Origin: Bacteroidales bacterium
GTDB lineage: Bacteria > Bacteroidota > Bacteroidia > Bacteroidales > VadinHA17
Assembly (NCBI GenBank): GCA_012522155.1
Contig: JAAYKX010000324.1
Span: forward strand, 1-41,285
DNA length: 41,285 bases
Direction of reading: 5' to 3'
A program made the position numbers and the translations under genes. The notes beneath the pieces were generated by a model. The model was not told the origin of the DNA. It did not search any database and worked only from the letters and a program-made list of their open reading frames with translations. Positions within the stretch are counted from its first letter, which is position 1; each line of letters begins with the position of its first letter. Shown here piece after piece: positions 1-9,162 of this stretch.

Positions 1-1435
1 CAACGTCCGAATCAACCCTTACAAACCTCGAGTCCTTGAATTTTGTTTCCAGATGGTTTATAAGATGTACATCCAGCTGGCCATCAAGAACCAGGACGTC
101 ATAACCCTTGTTTTTTGCCTTTTCAATATAGGAATACTGGTCTGTCTTGCTTGTTGTATACAGATATATGAGGGATTTGTGTCTGTCAGTCTGGTTTTCC
201 TTAATGAGCTTTTCATATTCCTCAAAAGTAAAGTACTTGTCATCAGTATTTTTCAACAAGGCAAACCCGGCTGCCTTCTCATAGAACTTCTCCTCGGTTA
301 TCATTCCGTAATTAATAAAGAGCTTGAGGCTGTCCCATTTTTTTTCAAATTCCGGACGGTCCTTTTTGAAAATCTCATTCAGCCTGTCAGCCACTTTCCT
401 GGTAATATGGCCCGATATTTTTTTAACATTCATATCGCTCTGCAGGTAACTGCGCGAAACATTCAAAGGTATGTCGGGAGAATCCAGGACACCGTGAAGA
501 AGTGTCAGGAATTCCGGCACAATACCTTCTACCGAATCAGTCACAAACACCTGGTTTGAATAGAGCTGTATCTTGATTTTCTGAATTTCTATATTATTTT
601 TTATTTTCGGAAAATAAAGAATACCGGTCAGCTTAAAAGGATAATCCACATTGAGATGAATGTTGAAAAGAGGCTCATCTCCCATGGGGTAAAGTTCACG
701 GTAGAATTTCTGGTAATCCTCTTCCTTCAGTTCTGACGGTTTCTTTGTCCATGCAGGCTTTGTGTTGTTTATGATCTTGTCCTTTCCCGTATCGACATAT
801 TTTCCGTCTTTCCATTCCTGTTCCCTGCCGAATGCAATTTCAACGGGAAGAAACTTACAGTATTTATTCAGAAGCTGTTCTATCCTGCTTTCTTCAAGAA
901 ATTCCTTTGACTCCTTGTCAATATGAAGGATGACATCGGTTCCCCGCGAATCTCTTTCGGCTCCTTCAATGGTGTATTCAGGACTTCCGTCGCAGGTCCA
1001 CCTGACAGCCTCTGCATCATCCTGCCATGAACGGCTTATCACTTCAACCTTGTCAGATACCATGAAGGATGAGTAGAAACCCAGACCGAAATGACCTATC
1101 AGGTTACTGGCCTGGTCCTTGTATTTATCGAGAAATTCATTGGCACTTGAAAATGCTATCTGATTGAGGTATTTATCCAGCTCCTCCCGGGTCATGCCCA
1201 CTCCCCTGTCGGATATTTTAATGGTTTTTTTCTTCTTGTCAACTTCCACCTTTATGGTCAGATCTCCCAGATCCCCCTTGTAATCTCCCGTTGAAGCCAT
1301 TGCCCTGATCTTCTGGCTTGCATCAACAGCATTGGAAATCAGTTCTCTTAAAAAAATCTCATGGTCAGAATAAAGGAATTTTTTGATTATGGGGAAAATG
1401 TTCTCTGTGGTTACGCCAATCTTTCCGGTTTGCAT
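1..1435 (-). CDS. htpG: Molecular chaperone HtpG (Hsp90 family), C-terminus truncated by window edge
   Basis: Reverse-strand translation from ATG at 1433-1435 reads MQTGKIGVTTENIFPIIKKFLYSDHEIFLRELISNAVDASQKIRAMAS...DRGVGMTREEL...IGHFGLGFYSSFMV, typical of the Hsp90 ATPase domain. It is open to base 1, so the ORF track missed it. Confidence 0.95.
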   Translation of the reverse strand, partial: MQTGKIGVTTENIFPIIKKFLYSDHEIFLRELISNAVDASQKIRAMASTGDYKGDLGDLTIKVEVDKKKKTIKISDRGVGMTREELDKYLNQIAFSSANEFLDKYKDQASNLIGHFGLGFYSSFMVSDKVEVISRSWQDDAEAVRWTCDGSPEYTIEGAERDSRGTDVILHIDKESKEFLEESRIEQLLNKYCKFLPVEIAFGREQEWKDGKYVDTGKDKIINNTKPAWTKKPSELKEEDYQKFYRELYPMGDEPLFNIHLNVDYPFKLTGILYFPKIKNNIEIQKIKIQLYSNQVFVTDSVEGIVPEFLTLLHGVLDSPDIPLNVSRSYLQSDMNVKKISGHITRKVADRLNEIFKKDRPEFEKKWDSLKLFINYGMITEEKFYEKAAGFALLKNTDDKYFTFEEYEKLIKENQTDRHKSLIYLYTTSKTDQYSYIEKAKNKGYDVLVLDGQLDVHLINHLETKFKDSRFVRVDSDV

Positions 1436-1694
1436 AATTATGTAAAATTTAGAATTTAACAATTAAGTTCCGCAGCAGCACGTCAAAAGATATGCCATAA
1501 CGATATACTGACATTTAGTCATTCCGCATAAAAAGATTTGCTTTAGAAACAGGCAGGCTGACTGAAAATGATCAGGAAATCAGAAAAACAGACGGGCAGA
1601 CTGAATTAAGGGAAACCTGAAACGAGCGGAAAGATACCGGAGAAACAGGTGAACAGCCCGAAACAAAAGGCTTTCGGAGAAACAGGCGGACAGC

Positions 1695-2216
1695 CTAAAA
1701 ATAACCCGGAAACCTGAAATATGCTATCAGCACCGAGAGTGCAGTCAGGACAATGTATCCGGCAAGGACATACAGGGATAAATTCCTGCGCTTTCTGAAA
1801 ACATTGATATTATGCTCGCTTACAAGCTTTTTTACCTCATTGTGAATTCTCAGGATTGCATTTGAATTTTTGGCAATATAAGCATCGATATTGAATTTTA
1901 TGACCTTCCTTATCTCATCCATTCGCGGGGCAGGTACTATCAGGATTATTCCGGCATCCGGAGCTGTCCTGCTTAACCTGTCTGTCATTTTTCCAATAAT
2001 GTCTGTCTGCCCGGATTTATCCGGCACCACTATCATTGCTATCCTGCAGGATCTGGTCTCAGCGGGCTTTTCCACAATTCTCATAAAATCCCGGCGGGAA
2101 TGGAAGCATTCCACCTTGTATTTTGAAGGATCAGAGAATCTTTTACGCAGATCTTCAGAAATTTGGCGATGATCATCATAACAAATCAGACGGGATATAT
2201 TTCTTCCGCGCATCAT
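1695..2216 (-). CDS. Degenerate receiver (REC-like) domain protein with C-terminal transmembrane helix
   Basis: 173 aa ORF; ICYDDHRQISEDL resembles REC beta1 with acidic pair, IDAYIAKNS resembles beta5 with conserved Lys; C-terminal hydrophobic LYVLAGYIVLTALSVLIAYF. Confidence 0.6.
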   Translation of the reverse strand: MMRGRNISRLICYDDHRQISEDLRKRFSDPSKYKVECFHSRRDFMRIVEKPAETRSCRIAMIVVPDKSGQTDIIGKMTDRLSRTAPDAGIILIVPAPRMDEIRKVIKFNIDAYIAKNSNAILRIHNEVKKLVSEHNINVFRKRRNLSLYVLAGYIVLTALSVLIAYFRFPGYF

Positions 2217-2229
2217 TCAGTCAATCAAT

Positions 2230-3063
2230 TCATTTCTTCTTTTTATTCTTTACATCAATACCGGAAACGAATTTCCAGTTCCCTCTCTGTCTTACATATC
2301 CGCTGAAAGAGACCCCGGCAGCTGTCAGCTCATAGCCGTCACCATGTCCTGTTATTACGGTGACAGGCTCATCAAAAACCACTGTTTTATTATTTTCCAT
2401 CCTGAGGGATATTATTCCTTCCGGAGAGTATTCAAGCACTTCCCTTAGCTTTCTTCCCTCTTCCCTGATAAAGCAATCCAGTCCAAACACGAGACTGTCA
2501 TCCGGGGAAAAAGTCAATACATCGATTATCTTCCTTGACACCTTCATGTTTCCGTAATCCAGCCCTAGAACCAGGTAACAGAGCTGACGGTTATTTCTGA
2601 AAGGCTGGATTGAATAATAAAGTGCACCATACCAGTTGTCTGAAGTATATATGATATCATCCCTTACAGGCTCTTCCCGGTTCATCCCGGAAAGGCTGAA
2701 AACTGTGTTGGGCATTTTTCTTCCTTCTTTACGTATGATATAGCAGAAGTACCTGTTTGGACTGTTTCTCAGAAAAACATTCCAGGTAATTATCTTGAGC
2801 TTCCTGTCCGGGGATGTTATCTGACCCAGGTAGCGGAGGTTTTCAAAGCTGTGTACAAAAACCGAATCCGATTCCGCATAGGCTCCCAGTATAATTCGTA
2901 CGGAATCATTCAGTCTGAGCTTCTCATCATCATCCACTGACGCGGTGATGCGGTCATAAAGATTTTCAAGTATCAGCCCCGCATCTGCTTTGTTTGCCCG
3001 GGCCTTGGTTCCTGTCAATGATACAGACAAAAGCAGTATAAGCAAATAACAGGCTCTTTTCAT
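2230..3063 (-). CDS. Hypothetical secreted protein
   Basis: 277 aa ORF with N-terminal signal-like MKRACYLLILLLSVSLTGTKARA; ATGA-type overlap with upstream aminotransferase gene at 3060-3063. Confidence 0.75.
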   Translation of the reverse strand: MKRACYLLILLLSVSLTGTKARANKADAGLILENLYDRITASVDDDEKLRLNDSVRIILGAYAESDSVFVHSFENLRYLGQITSPDRKLKIITWNVFLRNSPNRYFCYIIRKEGRKMPNTVFSLSGMNREEPVRDDIIYTSDNWYGALYYSIQPFRNNRQLCYLVLGLDYGNMKVSRKIIDVLTFSPDDSLVFGLDCFIREEGRKLREVLEYSPEGIISLRMENNKTVVFDEPVTVITGHGDGYELTAAGVSFSGYVRQRGNWKFVSGIDVKNKKKK

Positions 3064-4265
3064 TCCTTTTCACAATTTTTCACGCTCTCATCAAGCAGGG
3101 CACGTATCCTTGCAGCTGCAAGAATGATCTCCTCCCCGGTAATAACAAGCGGGGGAGCTATTCTGAACGAATCATTGCAGAACAGGAAATAGTCAAGTAT
3201 CAGCCCGTGACCCGGAGCATGGGCAACACAATAGTCCACCAGGGCGGTGTTTTTCAGCTTAACGGCCATCAGAAGGCCTTCACCTCTTATCTCCTGAACA
3301 GCAGGATGTCTGAGTTCCTTCCTGAAAAGAGCGGCCTTTTCGGGAACCTGGCTTACAAGATCATTTTTAAGGATGACTTCAAGGGATGCCATTCCTGCCG
3401 CGCAGCATACCGGATGACCGCCGAATGTGGTAATATGGCCAAGCTGCGGGATTCTGGATATCGCATTCATTATTTCCTGCGAAGAAATAAAAGCACCCAG
3501 CGGCATTCCTCCCCCAAGCGCTTTTGCAAGAACCAGTATATCGGGGATTGCTCCGTATTTTTCGAATGCAAAAAGTGTTCCCGTCCTTCCAAAGGCAGTC
3601 TGAACCTCGTCAAATACCAGAAGAGCTCCGCTGGCGGAACATTTCTTTTTCAGCTCCTTCAGGAAGTTTTCCCGGGGACAAATCACCCCTGCCTCTGCCT
3701 GAACAGGTTCTACAACAACACAGGCAGTACGGTCATCAATAAATGACAGTGCTTCCCGGTCATTGAAATCTATAGAGAATGTATCGGGAACAAGCGGTCT
3801 GAAATCAGCTTTATATTTTTCACTGCCCTGTATGCTAAGGGCTCCCAGTGTGCTTCCGTGATATGAATTCCTGAAATAGACAACCCTGCTTCTGCCCGTA
3901 TGTTTCCGTGCCAGTTTTATAGCTCCCTCAATTGCCTCACTCCCGGAATTTACAAAATAACAGACACTGAGATTTTCAGGAAGCAGCTGTGCAAGTTTTG
4001 AAGCATATCCGACCTGGGGAGACTGTATCATCTCACCGTATACCATAAGATGCATATAACGGTCAGCCTGATCTTTTACTGCCTTAACCACTGCCGGATG
4101 CCGGTGACCGGTATTGCTTACCGATACTCCCGAAATAAGATCAATATATTGTGATCCTGAAGGGCCGTACAGATAAATTCCTTCAGCTTTTTCAACTTCA
4201 ATCATCAATGGCTTGTCTGTGGTCTGACCAAGGTGAAGAAGAAACAGCTGACGATTTGTAAGCAT
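3060..4265 (-). CDS. Class III PLP-dependent aminotransferase (acetylornithine/4-aminobutyrate type)
   Basis: 401 aa ORF with YLYGPSGSQYIDLISGVSVSNTGHRHP, FVNSGSEAIEGAIKLAR, VVVEPVQAEAGV, LVFDEVQTAFGRTG, and PLP lysine in LAKALGGGMPLGA. Confidence 0.92.
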   Translation of the reverse strand: MLTNRQLFLLHLGQTTDKPLMIEVEKAEGIYLYGPSGSQYIDLISGVSVSNTGHRHPAVVKAVKDQADRYMHLMVYGEMIQSPQVGYASKLAQLLPENLSVCYFVNSGSEAIEGAIKLARKHTGRSRVVYFRNSYHGSTLGALSIQGSEKYKADFRPLVPDTFSIDFNDREALSFIDDRTACVVVEPVQAEAGVICPRENFLKELKKKCSASGALLVFDEVQTAFGRTGTLFAFEKYGAIPDILVLAKALGGGMPLGAFISSQEIMNAISRIPQLGHITTFGGHPVCCAAGMASLEVILKNDLVSQVPEKAALFRKELRHPAVQEIRGEGLLMAVKLKNTALVDYCVAHAPGHGLILDYFLFCNDSFRIAPPLVITGEEIILAAARIRALLDESVKNCEKE

Positions 4266-4280
4266 CTGAACGGGGCGGAA

Positions 4281-4988
4281 TTATCTCGCCATTACGTTTA
4301 TGTCATTAAGAAGTGAATCCCTGAATGATTTTCCTACCGGTATGTTTTTCACGGTATCACCAACAAGAAGTTCAAGAGTATTGTCCTTGATACTTTGTAT
4401 CATGCTCTTGTTAATGATGTATGAACGGTGAACCCTGATAAATAATCCGGATGGAAGCTGGTTCTCAATGGCTTTCATGGTGAAATGAATGGTGAATCTG
4501 TCATCCCTGGTATTCAGGGTAACATAATTCTCAAGGGCTTCTATGAATATGATATCTTTCAGTTTGAGCTTTACCAGTGTTGAACTTTTTTTAATAAAAA
4601 TTTCCTCATCGCCCGTACTGGCTGTCTCCTTCCGTGAATAATACCTGATAGTTTTATCTATTGCCTTACAGAAGCGTCCGTATGAAACAGGCTTCAGTAG
4701 AAAATCCACGACATTGAAGTCAAAGGCTTTGAGAGCATATTCCTCGGCTGATGTAACAAGAATTATGTTCGGGGGGTTATCGAGACTCATGATAAAATCG
4801 AAACCGTCCATCTCAGGCATTTTGATATCAAGGATTACCAGGTCGATATCCTGTCTTTCGGTTATAACATTTCTGGCTTCCACAGAATCGTTGAATGTAC
4901 CAACCAGGTTCAGGGACGAGGACTTGAGGACATAGCCTTCGAGAATTTTACAACTTAGCTGATCGTCATCAACAATAATACAATTCAT
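4281..4988 (-). CDS. LytTR-family response regulator
   Basis: 235 aa; MNCIIVDDDQLSCKIL...LVILDIKMPEMDGFDF (REC with phospho-Asp) plus C-terminal LytTR (FIEALENYVTLNTRDDRFTIHFTMKAIENQL...FIRVHRSYIINKSMI). Confidence 0.93.
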   Translation of the reverse strand: MNCIIVDDDQLSCKILEGYVLKSSSLNLVGTFNDSVEARNVITERQDIDLVILDIKMPEMDGFDFIMSLDNPPNIILVTSAEEYALKAFDFNVVDFLLKPVSYGRFCKAIDKTIRYYSRKETASTGDEEIFIKKSSTLVKLKLKDIIFIEALENYVTLNTRDDRFTIHFTMKAIENQLPSGLFIRVHRSYIINKSMIQSIKDNTLELLVGDTVKNIPVGKSFRDSLLNDINVMAR

Positions 4989-5131
4989 ATCTCAAAAGTC
5001 AGAAATGTTTAGACAAATCAAAAGTAATAAAAAAAACTTTAATTGTCGCATAAAAACACAATTTAACTGATTTTGTCCATATCTTCAGAAGGGCCTTGTT
5101 TTAATGCTATGCAATCATTATTAATTAAATA

Positions 5132-5160
5132 CAAAAAGAGGGTGTCAGCTGACACCCTCC
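5132..5160 (-). terminator. Rho-independent terminator downstream of HU gene
   Basis: Perfect palindrome gagggtgtcag|ctgacaccctc (5138-5159), followed on the minus strand by TTTTTGT. Confidence 0.8.
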
Positions 5161-5182
5161 GGACAATTTCAATCATCTACGA

Positions 5183-5452
5183 TTAAAGTTCTTTGTCAAG
5201 GGCAGGGGCTGCTTTGAATTTTACCACCTTCTTTGCAGGAACATTCAGTTTTTCACCGGTCCGCGGATTACGAACGACCCGTGCACTTCTCTGGGTTACC
5301 TTGAATGTGCCAAGACCTGGAAGCTGAAGCCTTTCGCCCGATTTCATGGCAATTCCAACTGAGGTCACAAATGCATTCAGGGCTTTTGTTGAATCCTTAA
5401 CTGTAAGGCCTGATTCCTTTGCGATGGAAGCAACCAATTCTTTCTTTGTCAT
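5183..5452 (-). CDS. HU family DNA-binding protein
   Basis: 89 aa; MTKKELVASIAKESGLTVKDSTKALNAF...LPGLGTFKVTQRSARVVRNPRTGEKLNVPAKKVVKFKA. Confidence 0.95.
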   Translation of the reverse strand: MTKKELVASIAKESGLTVKDSTKALNAFVTSVGIAMKSGERLQLPGLGTFKVTQRSARVVRNPRTGEKLNVPAKKVVKFKAAPALDKEL

Positions 5453-5767
5453 AGTAAATTAAATTAAAGGTTAGACCAATCCTACTAATTGAATACAAAT
5501 TTATTTCATTTAAATTCATAAGCAAATTAATTCTTGCCTTCTTTGCACATTTAGTGGGACTTTAAGACACAAAAACGTGTTTTTTTCCAACATTACCAAA
5601 TTATGTTAAAACAGATGTAAACGGCCATTAAATGGTCTTTTACGTGCATTTTTGGCCCTAACTTGTTGACAATCTGTTCATAAATTTACACGTATCTGAT
5701 ATACTGTCTTTTATAAGGTTTTTTATCAAAAAAAAGAATGAAGAACAAAAAATATTATATTTTCAAC

Positions 5768-5856
5768 GGAGAAATGGCAGAGTGGTCGAATGCGGCGGTC
5801 TTGAAAACCGTTGTCCTGCTTGCGTGGGACCGGGGGTTCGAATCCCTCTTTCTCCG
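5768..5856 (+). tRNA. tRNA-Ser(UGA)
   Basis: Acceptor GGAGAAA (5768-5774) pairs with TTTCTCC (5849-5855), G discriminator; anticodon loop CTTGAAA with anticodon TGA; long variable arm; T-loop GGTTCGAATCC. CCA not encoded. Confidence 0.95.
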
Positions 5857-5857
5857 C

Positions 5858-5992
5858 TAAACTCATCAGATCAATCCCGCAGCTTGAGCTGCGGGATTTT
5901 TTGTTTTATGAAAATACTGAACCAGGCTTGCCTGAGTGAAGGATTTGAATAAAACAAAATCCTGCGAAGCAAGGATTGATCTGATGAGTTTA
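5858..5992. repeat. Inverted-repeat element next to tRNA-Ser
   Basis: 20-bp perfect inverted arms taaactcatcagatcaatcc (5858-5877) and ggattgatctgatgagttta (5973-5992), with an inner imperfect match gggattttttgttttat versus ataaaacaaaatcc. Confidence 0.8.
5873..5902 (+). terminator. Rho-independent terminator after tRNA-Ser
   Basis: Stem aatcccgcagc-ttga-gctgcgggatt followed by a T-run. Confidence 0.75.
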
Positions 5993-6007
5993 AAGCATCT
6001 CCCGGGG

Positions 6008-6115
6008 GGGGATCACCGACGAACAAAGTGAGGAGGTAATCCTGCGGACGCAGCGGGGAGCAATCCTGCGGACGCGAAACGGGGATCACCGACGAACAAA
6101 GTGAGGAGGTAATCC
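6008..6115. repeat. Two 35-bp perfect direct repeats, 73 nt apart
   Basis: ggggatcaccgacgaacaaagtgaggaggtaatcc occurs at 6008-6042 and 6081-6115; aatcctgcggacgc is also repeated at 6039 and 6062. Confidence 0.9.
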
Positions 6116-6121
6116 CCCAAT

Positions 6122-7618
6122 TTACTGCTGATCCAGCATGGGGTTATCATACATTATTTTATGATTCCCCTCAAAATCATAAAGAGTAAGTATCCTTAAA
6201 CGGTAAAATGACTGCCAGTAGCTCTCAATAGCAGTGATATAGTCTCTTTTGGCACTCTCGCGTTCAGAAAGTGAGATATTAAGGTCGGTAATACTTATTT
6301 CACCACTCTGAAACTTATTAAGGGCAATAAGATATCCGTTCTCAGCCACCTTATCCGCTTCCTGCGCCGTGGTGATCTGGTCACGAAACAGTCCGAACTG
6401 TTCAACCTGTACAACCACTTCCCGTTCAAAGTCCTTGATTTCCTTCTCCACATCATAGACCACAAGTTCACGCCTTGATTCGGCCAGCTTTATACTTGAT
6501 GCAGACCGGCCCCAGTCCAGCACCGGTATACTCATATTAAGACTGATCACTCTTTGTTTCTCAGGCTGGTCATAGACGCCTCCGTAAGTATCAGCACTGT
6601 TGGAAAGGCCAAAGCTTCCAACCACCGTAGCACTCAAGCCGGAAGTTCTTTTGGCTCTCCTCAGATCCCTTTCCGCCTCAATAAGTCTTCTTTCAAAGTA
6701 AGGAGTTTCCTTGCGGTTTTCCTTTGCCTCTTCCAATGCCTTGTCCGGATCAACTTCAAAAAGATACATTTCAACCGGTATTACCAGTTCAATCTTCTGA
6801 TGCTGATCAAGGTTGATATATGACTTCAACTCAAAATCGGCATTTTTAAGATCCATGCTGGCTTTATTCATTGCCTTCTGTGCATTGAAAACAGACAGTT
6901 GAATCCGTGCAAAATCATTTTCCGATATCTTTCCAAGCTGCCTCCTCACTTCTGCAATTTTGAGATTATTATTACTGTTTTTCAGATTGTTTTCCGCCAG
7001 ATTATAGTTTGTCTGAATCATCAGATATCTGAAAAAATAAATGGTGGCCTGAAGTGCAATCCTTTCGGTTGATTCAACAAATTGTTTCTGTGATTCTTCA
7101 TATATCAGTGGTTCAGTCTTTTTCTGCCATTTCATATTGTTATAGGCAAATATTGGCTGGGTTAAACCGATCTGGAAAGGACTGCCGGAATATTCCACGG
7201 AATTCTTGATAAAATCCTGAACACGATACAGGTTGGTTGCTGCATATACAGATGTTCCCGTTCCGGGAATCGACTGGCTCAGGGCAAGCTGCGATGATCC
7301 CTGAAGCTGGGATACTTTCCTGAATTCAATACTTCCGTCAGGCTGAACCACCGGTATGTTTTGCTGGGTAAAGTTCGGCACTTCACCCGTAAGGGTAAGC
7401 TGGGGTCTGAAACTGCTCTGAAAATTTTTCCACCGCCAGTAATAGTTAACATTCGTGTTCTGGGCATATTTAACCGAAGCTGACTGTAATATGGCCAGGT
7501 CAACAACATTTTTCAAGCTCAGTGTAAATGCAACAGTATCGTTTAATTTGCCTGAAACAGGATGTATCAGGACCGATAAAAGGAAAACAAAAAAACTATA
7601 TCTGAAATTAATTCTCAT
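6122..7618 (-). CDS. TolC family outer membrane efflux protein
   Basis: Long coiled-coil TolC-like ORF. Start placed at MRINFRYSFFVFLLSVLIHPVSG (ATG 7616-7618), which has signal-peptide character and avoids overlap with the upstream gene; the ORF track gives 7690. Confidence 0.88.
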   Translation of the reverse strand: MRINFRYSFFVFLLSVLIHPVSGKLNDTVAFTLSLKNVVDLAILQSASVKYAQNTNVNYYWRWKNFQSSFRPQLTLTGEVPNFTQQNIPVVQPDGSIEFRKVSQLQGSSQLALSQSIPGTGTSVYAATNLYRVQDFIKNSVEYSGSPFQIGLTQPIFAYNNMKWQKKTEPLIYEESQKQFVESTERIALQATIYFFRYLMIQTNYNLAENNLKNSNNNLKIAEVRRQLGKISENDFARIQLSVFNAQKAMNKASMDLKNADFELKSYINLDQHQKIELVIPVEMYLFEVDPDKALEEAKENRKETPYFERRLIEAERDLRRAKRTSGLSATVVGSFGLSNSADTYGGVYDQPEKQRVISLNMSIPVLDWGRSASSIKLAESRRELVVYDVEKEIKDFEREVVVQVEQFGLFRDQITTAQEADKVAENGYLIALNKFQSGEISITDLNISLSERESAKRDYITAIESYWQSFYRLRILTLYDFEGNHKIMYDNPMLDQQ

Positions 7619-7631
7619 ATAACATTTCAAT

Positions 7632-8858
7632 TTATAAATCTGCAAGTTCAAATTCACGTATATGTCTGGAAAGGTGAATATTGGAAACAATCACCCTGTC
7701 ACCGGGATTAAGGCCGTCAGTAATTTCAACATGTTCAGTTCCTATCAGTCCGGTTGTAACTGTTTTCTTAACAGCCTTATAAGTATTTATTACAAACAAA
7801 TCCTGGTTCCTGGCCCTGCTGAAAGCCGGACCATTTCCAACCCGTAACACACTGTCCTTTTTCTGGGTCACAATCTGAAGCACAACTTCCATGTTGGGAA
7901 TCAGTTTATCGTAATGACTGTGATCGAGAAAAACGTCAAATTCTATCTTTTTATCTCTCATCACAGGAGATACAGTACCAATCTTGCCTTTGAGACTGAT
8001 ATCATTAACGAGGGCATACACTTCCCCGCCGGTCTTGACCTGACTTACATAGGGATTATCTATTGTAGCCTCTATTTTAAAAGTTGACAGGTCAGACATT
8101 TTAACCAGGAGTTTATCTTTCTCCACCCTTTCACCCACATTGGTATAAATACCCAGGATAATGCCATCGGAGGGTGCCCTTATCGTAAGTCTTTCCATAA
8201 GATCCTGCCTCAGAGCCAGCTCTTTGTTTCTCATGTCAATCTGAAGCTGAAGTCCTTTTTCATCTGCTTCAAGCTGCTTAAGACGTATTGAATTTTTTTC
8301 AAGTGTCATGTTAAGGTCTTTTTCCGCCAGTACCAGTTCTTCTTTGGTTTGTTCATGCAGGGCCGGTGAGATCCCCCCTACACTGAGAAGCTGCTCCTGA
8401 TCCGCTATCTCCGTCCTGAGTGAAGTTATCCTCAGGCGTTTTACTTCTGCACTATAATCAAGATCAACCCTGGTACTTCTTGAGTTCAGCCTGTTTTTCT
8501 GAAGATCATTTTCCATCACTTCGAGCTGGTCCTTCAGATTATCTATTTCCTGCATAAGTGATTTTGAATCCAGCCTCAGTATTATATCTCCTTTCGACAC
8601 CCTGCTTCCGGGAGCCCTGTAAAGGGAGGAGATCACACTTGATGAAGGACTGAGCAGGAGTACTTCATTTTCAGGATTAATAATACCGTTGGCCGGCACA
8701 GCTGTGTAGACCGGACCATAATCCACATTTGAAACCAGGTAGTCCCCGGGTTTGACAGAGAATGACAATAAATATCTGACAAGGATAAAAAATATCAGGC
8801 TCAGGCAGACAAGAATGAGAGCAGCAACAAATATCCTTTTCTTAACCTTTTTCTTCAT
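7632..8858 (-). CDS. HlyD family efflux periplasmic adaptor subunit
   Basis: 408 aa; N-terminal TM helix, VPANGIINPENEVLLLSPSSSVISSLYRAPGSRVSKGDIILRLD (biotinyl-lipoyl-like), coiled-coil hairpin, APSDGIILGIYTNVGERVEKDKLLVKM. Confidence 0.88.
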   Translation of the reverse strand: MKKKVKKRIFVAALILVCLSLIFFILVRYLLSFSVKPGDYLVSNVDYGPVYTAVPANGIINPENEVLLLSPSSSVISSLYRAPGSRVSKGDIILRLDSKSLMQEIDNLKDQLEVMENDLQKNRLNSRSTRVDLDYSAEVKRLRITSLRTEIADQEQLLSVGGISPALHEQTKEELVLAEKDLNMTLEKNSIRLKQLEADEKGLQLQIDMRNKELALRQDLMERLTIRAPSDGIILGIYTNVGERVEKDKLLVKMSDLSTFKIEATIDNPYVSQVKTGGEVYALVNDISLKGKIGTVSPVMRDKKIEFDVFLDHSHYDKLIPNMEVVLQIVTQKKDSVLRVGNGPAFSRARNQDLFVINTYKAVKKTVTTGLIGTEHVEITDGLNPGDRVIVSNIHLSRHIREFELADL

Positions 8859-9162
8859 ATGACAGTATTTGACAAGTAAATAAAATAAAATTCAACGCAA
8901 GATACGGCCTGACCGCTGAAGATCCGGTCATTTATTCGGTACAAAGCCGGTATTCGTTTTTTTATTAATGCTTCAGACCGCCGGACCGGTTCCGGCATCA
9001 TTTGATATCATTCCCGGTTTGCTGAAACAAAAATCCCAAATATAAATTTTTCGCAGAACAACATCCGCATTTTTACGGGAATTTGGGATATAAAATATAT
9101 TCTTCCGGAAAAACAACAGTTCCCGCCGATACAGCTTCAGGGATATTAAAGCCCGGACATGA

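Noticed and set aside
53-559. 168 aa plus-strand ORF
   Set aside because: Antisense to htpG, whose true frame is clear on the minus strand.
1545-1714. CRISPR-like array from 37-nt spacing
   Set aside because: Units are diverged along their whole length, without conserved repeat/unique spacer alternation and no cas genes.
5981-6080. Possible hammerhead ribozyme (CTGATGAG ... CGAAAC)
   Set aside because: Sequence after CTGATGA does not pair with that before GAAA to form stem II, and no convincing stem I/III arrangement; likely chance.
5871-6089. 72 aa minus-strand ORF
   Set aside because: Lies wholly in the tRNA-adjacent repeat block; the peptide merely translates the repeats and terminator hairpin.
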